The translations under genes and the position numbers were made by a program. Shown piece after piece: positions 59,449 to 60,763 of a stretch of DNA of 60,763 nt (position 1 is its first letter; the number at the start of each line of letters is the position of its first letter). The stretch comes from Bacteroidota bacterium (lineage in GTDB: Bacteria > Bacteroidota > Bacteroidia > 2-12-FULL-35-15): the NCBI GenBank assembly GCA_003151815.1, contig PLYN01000002.1:1-60763 (forward strand). The letters run 5' to 3'. Below the pieces are notes generated by a model. It saw only the letters and a list, made by a program, of their open reading frames with translations, did not search any database and was not told where the DNA came from.

Positions 59449-60477
59449 TTATGCTAAAACTAAATCAACAGTTTTAACTGTTTTAATAATACGTGCTGCA
59501 ATTTTATAAGGATCTCCGTTTGATGCCGGTCTTCTGTCTTCTAACCAACCTTTCCATCCTTTTTGTACAGTGATAAGAGGAATTCTAATTGAAGCCCCTC
59601 TGTCAGATACACCATAAGAAAAATCGTGGATAGAAGCCGTTTCGTGTTTTCCGGTTAATCTTTTATCATTAAATTCTCCGTAAACTGCAATGTGCTCTTT
59701 TACAAATGGTCTAAAAGCTTCACAAATTTTCTCGTAAACTTCTTTAGAACCACAAGTTCTTAAGGTGGTATTTGAGAAGTTGGCATGCATTCCTGAACCA
59801 TTCCAGTCCGTATCACCAAGTGGTTTTGGGTGGTAATCAATATAGTAACCATAGCTCTCAGTAAGTCTGTCTAATAAATAACGAGCAACCCAAATTTCAT
59901 CACCGGCTTTTTTTGCACCCTTTGCAAACAATTGGAATTCCCATTGTCCACAAGCAACCTCTTCGTTTATCCCTTCAAAGTTTAGACCGGCAGCAATACA
60001 TAAATTTGCATGTTTTTCTACAAGCTCTCTGCCATGTGTGTTTCTACCACCTACAGAACAATAGTACATCCCTTGAGGAGCAGGATATCCATTCACTGGG
60101 AAACCAATTGGTAATCTTGTTTTGGTATCCATAATAAAATACTCTTGTTCAAAACCAAACCAGAAATCGTCGTCTTCGTCTTCGATAGTTGCCCTGCCAT
60201 TTGATACATGCGCAGTTCCGTCAGCATTTAAAACTTCAGACATTACTAACCAAGCATTTTCTCTGGCTGGGTCAGGATAAATGGCAACAGGTACCAATAT
60301 ACAATCGGAAGATCCGCCTTCAGCTTGCTTTGTAGATGAACCGTCAAACGACCAATTCCCAATTTCTGCCAATGTTCCTTTAAAAGCTTTGTGTTCTTCA
60401 ACTTTGGTTTTTGATCTCATGTTTTGAGTCGGGTGGTAACCATCCAGCCAAATGTACTCTAGTTTAACTTTACTCAT
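59449..60477 (-). CDS. glnA: Glutamine synthetase, eukaryotic type (GSII)
   Basis: 342 residues. NWSFDGSSTKQAEGGSSD (glutamate/ATP site), EQEYF (metal), HANFSN and HETASIHDFSYGVSDRGASI are GSII motifs; the length is much shorter than bacterial GSI (~470). Makes glutamine from glutamate and ammonia with ATP; decameric in the family. A minus-strand -7 box TATTTTTG lies at 60534-60541. Confidence 0.95.
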   Translation of the reverse strand: MSKVKLEYIWLDGYHPTQNMRSKTKVEEHKAFKGTLAEIGNWSFDGSSTKQAEGGSSDCILVPVAIYPDPARENAWLVMSEVLNADGTAHVSNGRATIEDEDDDFWFGFEQEYFIMDTKTRLPIGFPVNGYPAPQGMYYCSVGGRNTHGRELVEKHANLCIAAGLNFEGINEEVACGQWEFQLFAKGAKKAGDEIWVARYLLDRLTESYGYYIDYHPKPLGDTDWNGSGMHANFSNTTLRTCGSKEVYEKICEAFRPFVKEHIAVYGEFNDKRLTGKHETASIHDFSYGVSDRGASIRIPLITVQKGWKGWLEDRRPASNGDPYKIAARIIKTVKTVDLVLA

Positions 60478-60533
60478 GTCATTTAGGGGATTAAGAATTA
60501 TTATCTATTATTTTTAAAAAGTGTTTTTCGATA

Positions 60534-60541
60534 CAAAAATA
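60534..60541 (-). promoter_or_regulatory. -7 box (TATTTTTG) for glnA
   Basis: TATTTTTG on the minus strand, 56 nt upstream of the ATG; no clear -33. Confidence 0.4.
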
Positions 60542-60693
60542 ATTTATTTTTAAATATAATGATAAAAATCATTGTTTTTTTTACTAATTGTGAATAAATA
60601 AATGATACTAAGACGAAAAAACGTGATAATTATTTAATTAGAGATAAAAAAGAGCTTGGTTTTCTAAAAAAACAATTATTTGATGATTTGTTA

Positions 60694-60729
60694 AACTTTC
60701 CAATATTTTTTATCAAATATTGGAAAGTT
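60694..60729. repeat. Perfect 15-bp hairpin near the right end
   Basis: AACTTTCCAATATTT / AAATATTGGAAAGTT with a 6-nt loop. It lies between glnA and a possible promoter of the gene beyond the window, so it may be a structured leader or operator. Confidence 0.75.
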
Positions 60730-60755
60730 AAGGAATAGACTTAACACTTTATGCT

Positions 60756-60763
60756 TATATTTG
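60756..60763 (+). promoter_or_regulatory. -7 box (TATATTTG) at the window edge
   Basis: The last eight bases are TATATTTG, the -7 consensus, so a gene probably starts just outside the window. Confidence 0.5.

Overview
The window is AT-rich chromosomal DNA from a member of the Bacteroidota. The evidence is a PorP/SprF-family type IX secretion protein, type A and type B T9SS C-terminal sorting domains, a SecDF fusion, a eukaryotic-type (GSII) glutamine synthetase, many families typical of the phylum (DUF5686, DUF6691, DUF71), almost no Shine-Dalgarno sequences, and repeated TAnnTTTG (-7) promoter boxes. I cannot assign a genus. There is no phage, CRISPR array or rRNA operon.

Layout. 1-7.1 kb: a decayed sorting-domain remnant, an AAA_14/DUF4143 ATPase behind three promoter-like repeats spaced exactly 33 bp apart, then a PorP/SprF gene with two large type-B cargo proteins. 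7.2-11.5 kb: an accessory, partly decayed stress-type region with a universal stress protein stump, two phasin-like helical proteins, a JmjC/cupin_8 protein, a four-cysteine membrane protein, a truncated MarC, an IS6-family remnant and small unknown genes. 11.6-17.4 kb: a Crp-like regulator facing a thiolase / alpha-oxoamine synthase / PEP carboxykinase cluster, with a near-consensus CRP palindrome between them; then gcvH. 17.4-22.3 kb: methyltransferases (one decayed duplicate), DUF167, gcvT, DUF983 and a malic enzyme pseudogene with a nonsense codon, a 1-nt frameshift and loss of the usual C-terminal domain. 22.3-38.3 kb: tRNA-Lys, aroK, housekeeping enzymes, rlmD, rocD, two helicases and a pseudouridine synthase, with several families of palindromic repeats between or inside genes.

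38.4-44.6 kb is the clearest functional unit: a cobalamin riboswitch followed by a TonB-dependent receptor (BtuB-like), a surface beta-propeller lipoprotein (BtuG-like), a hotdog thioesterase, a DUF6580-like membrane protein, a BtuF-like protein without signal peptide and a DUF71 PP-loop enzyme. This reads as a B12 capture and salvage operon with some unexplained members. 44.7-60.8 kb: an SDR, a FAD oxidoreductase, a T9SS-exported subtilase, an AddA-like nuclease-helicase whose frame has absorbed palindromic repeats, DUF3817, an enoyl-CoA hydratase family protein, acpS, a split YeeE/YedE sulfur transporter, secDF, tatA and glnA.

Three themes deserve attention: the regulator/operator pair controlling carbon-lipid genes, the B12 operon, and the high load of structured palindromes, several of which have entered reading frames or gene starts.
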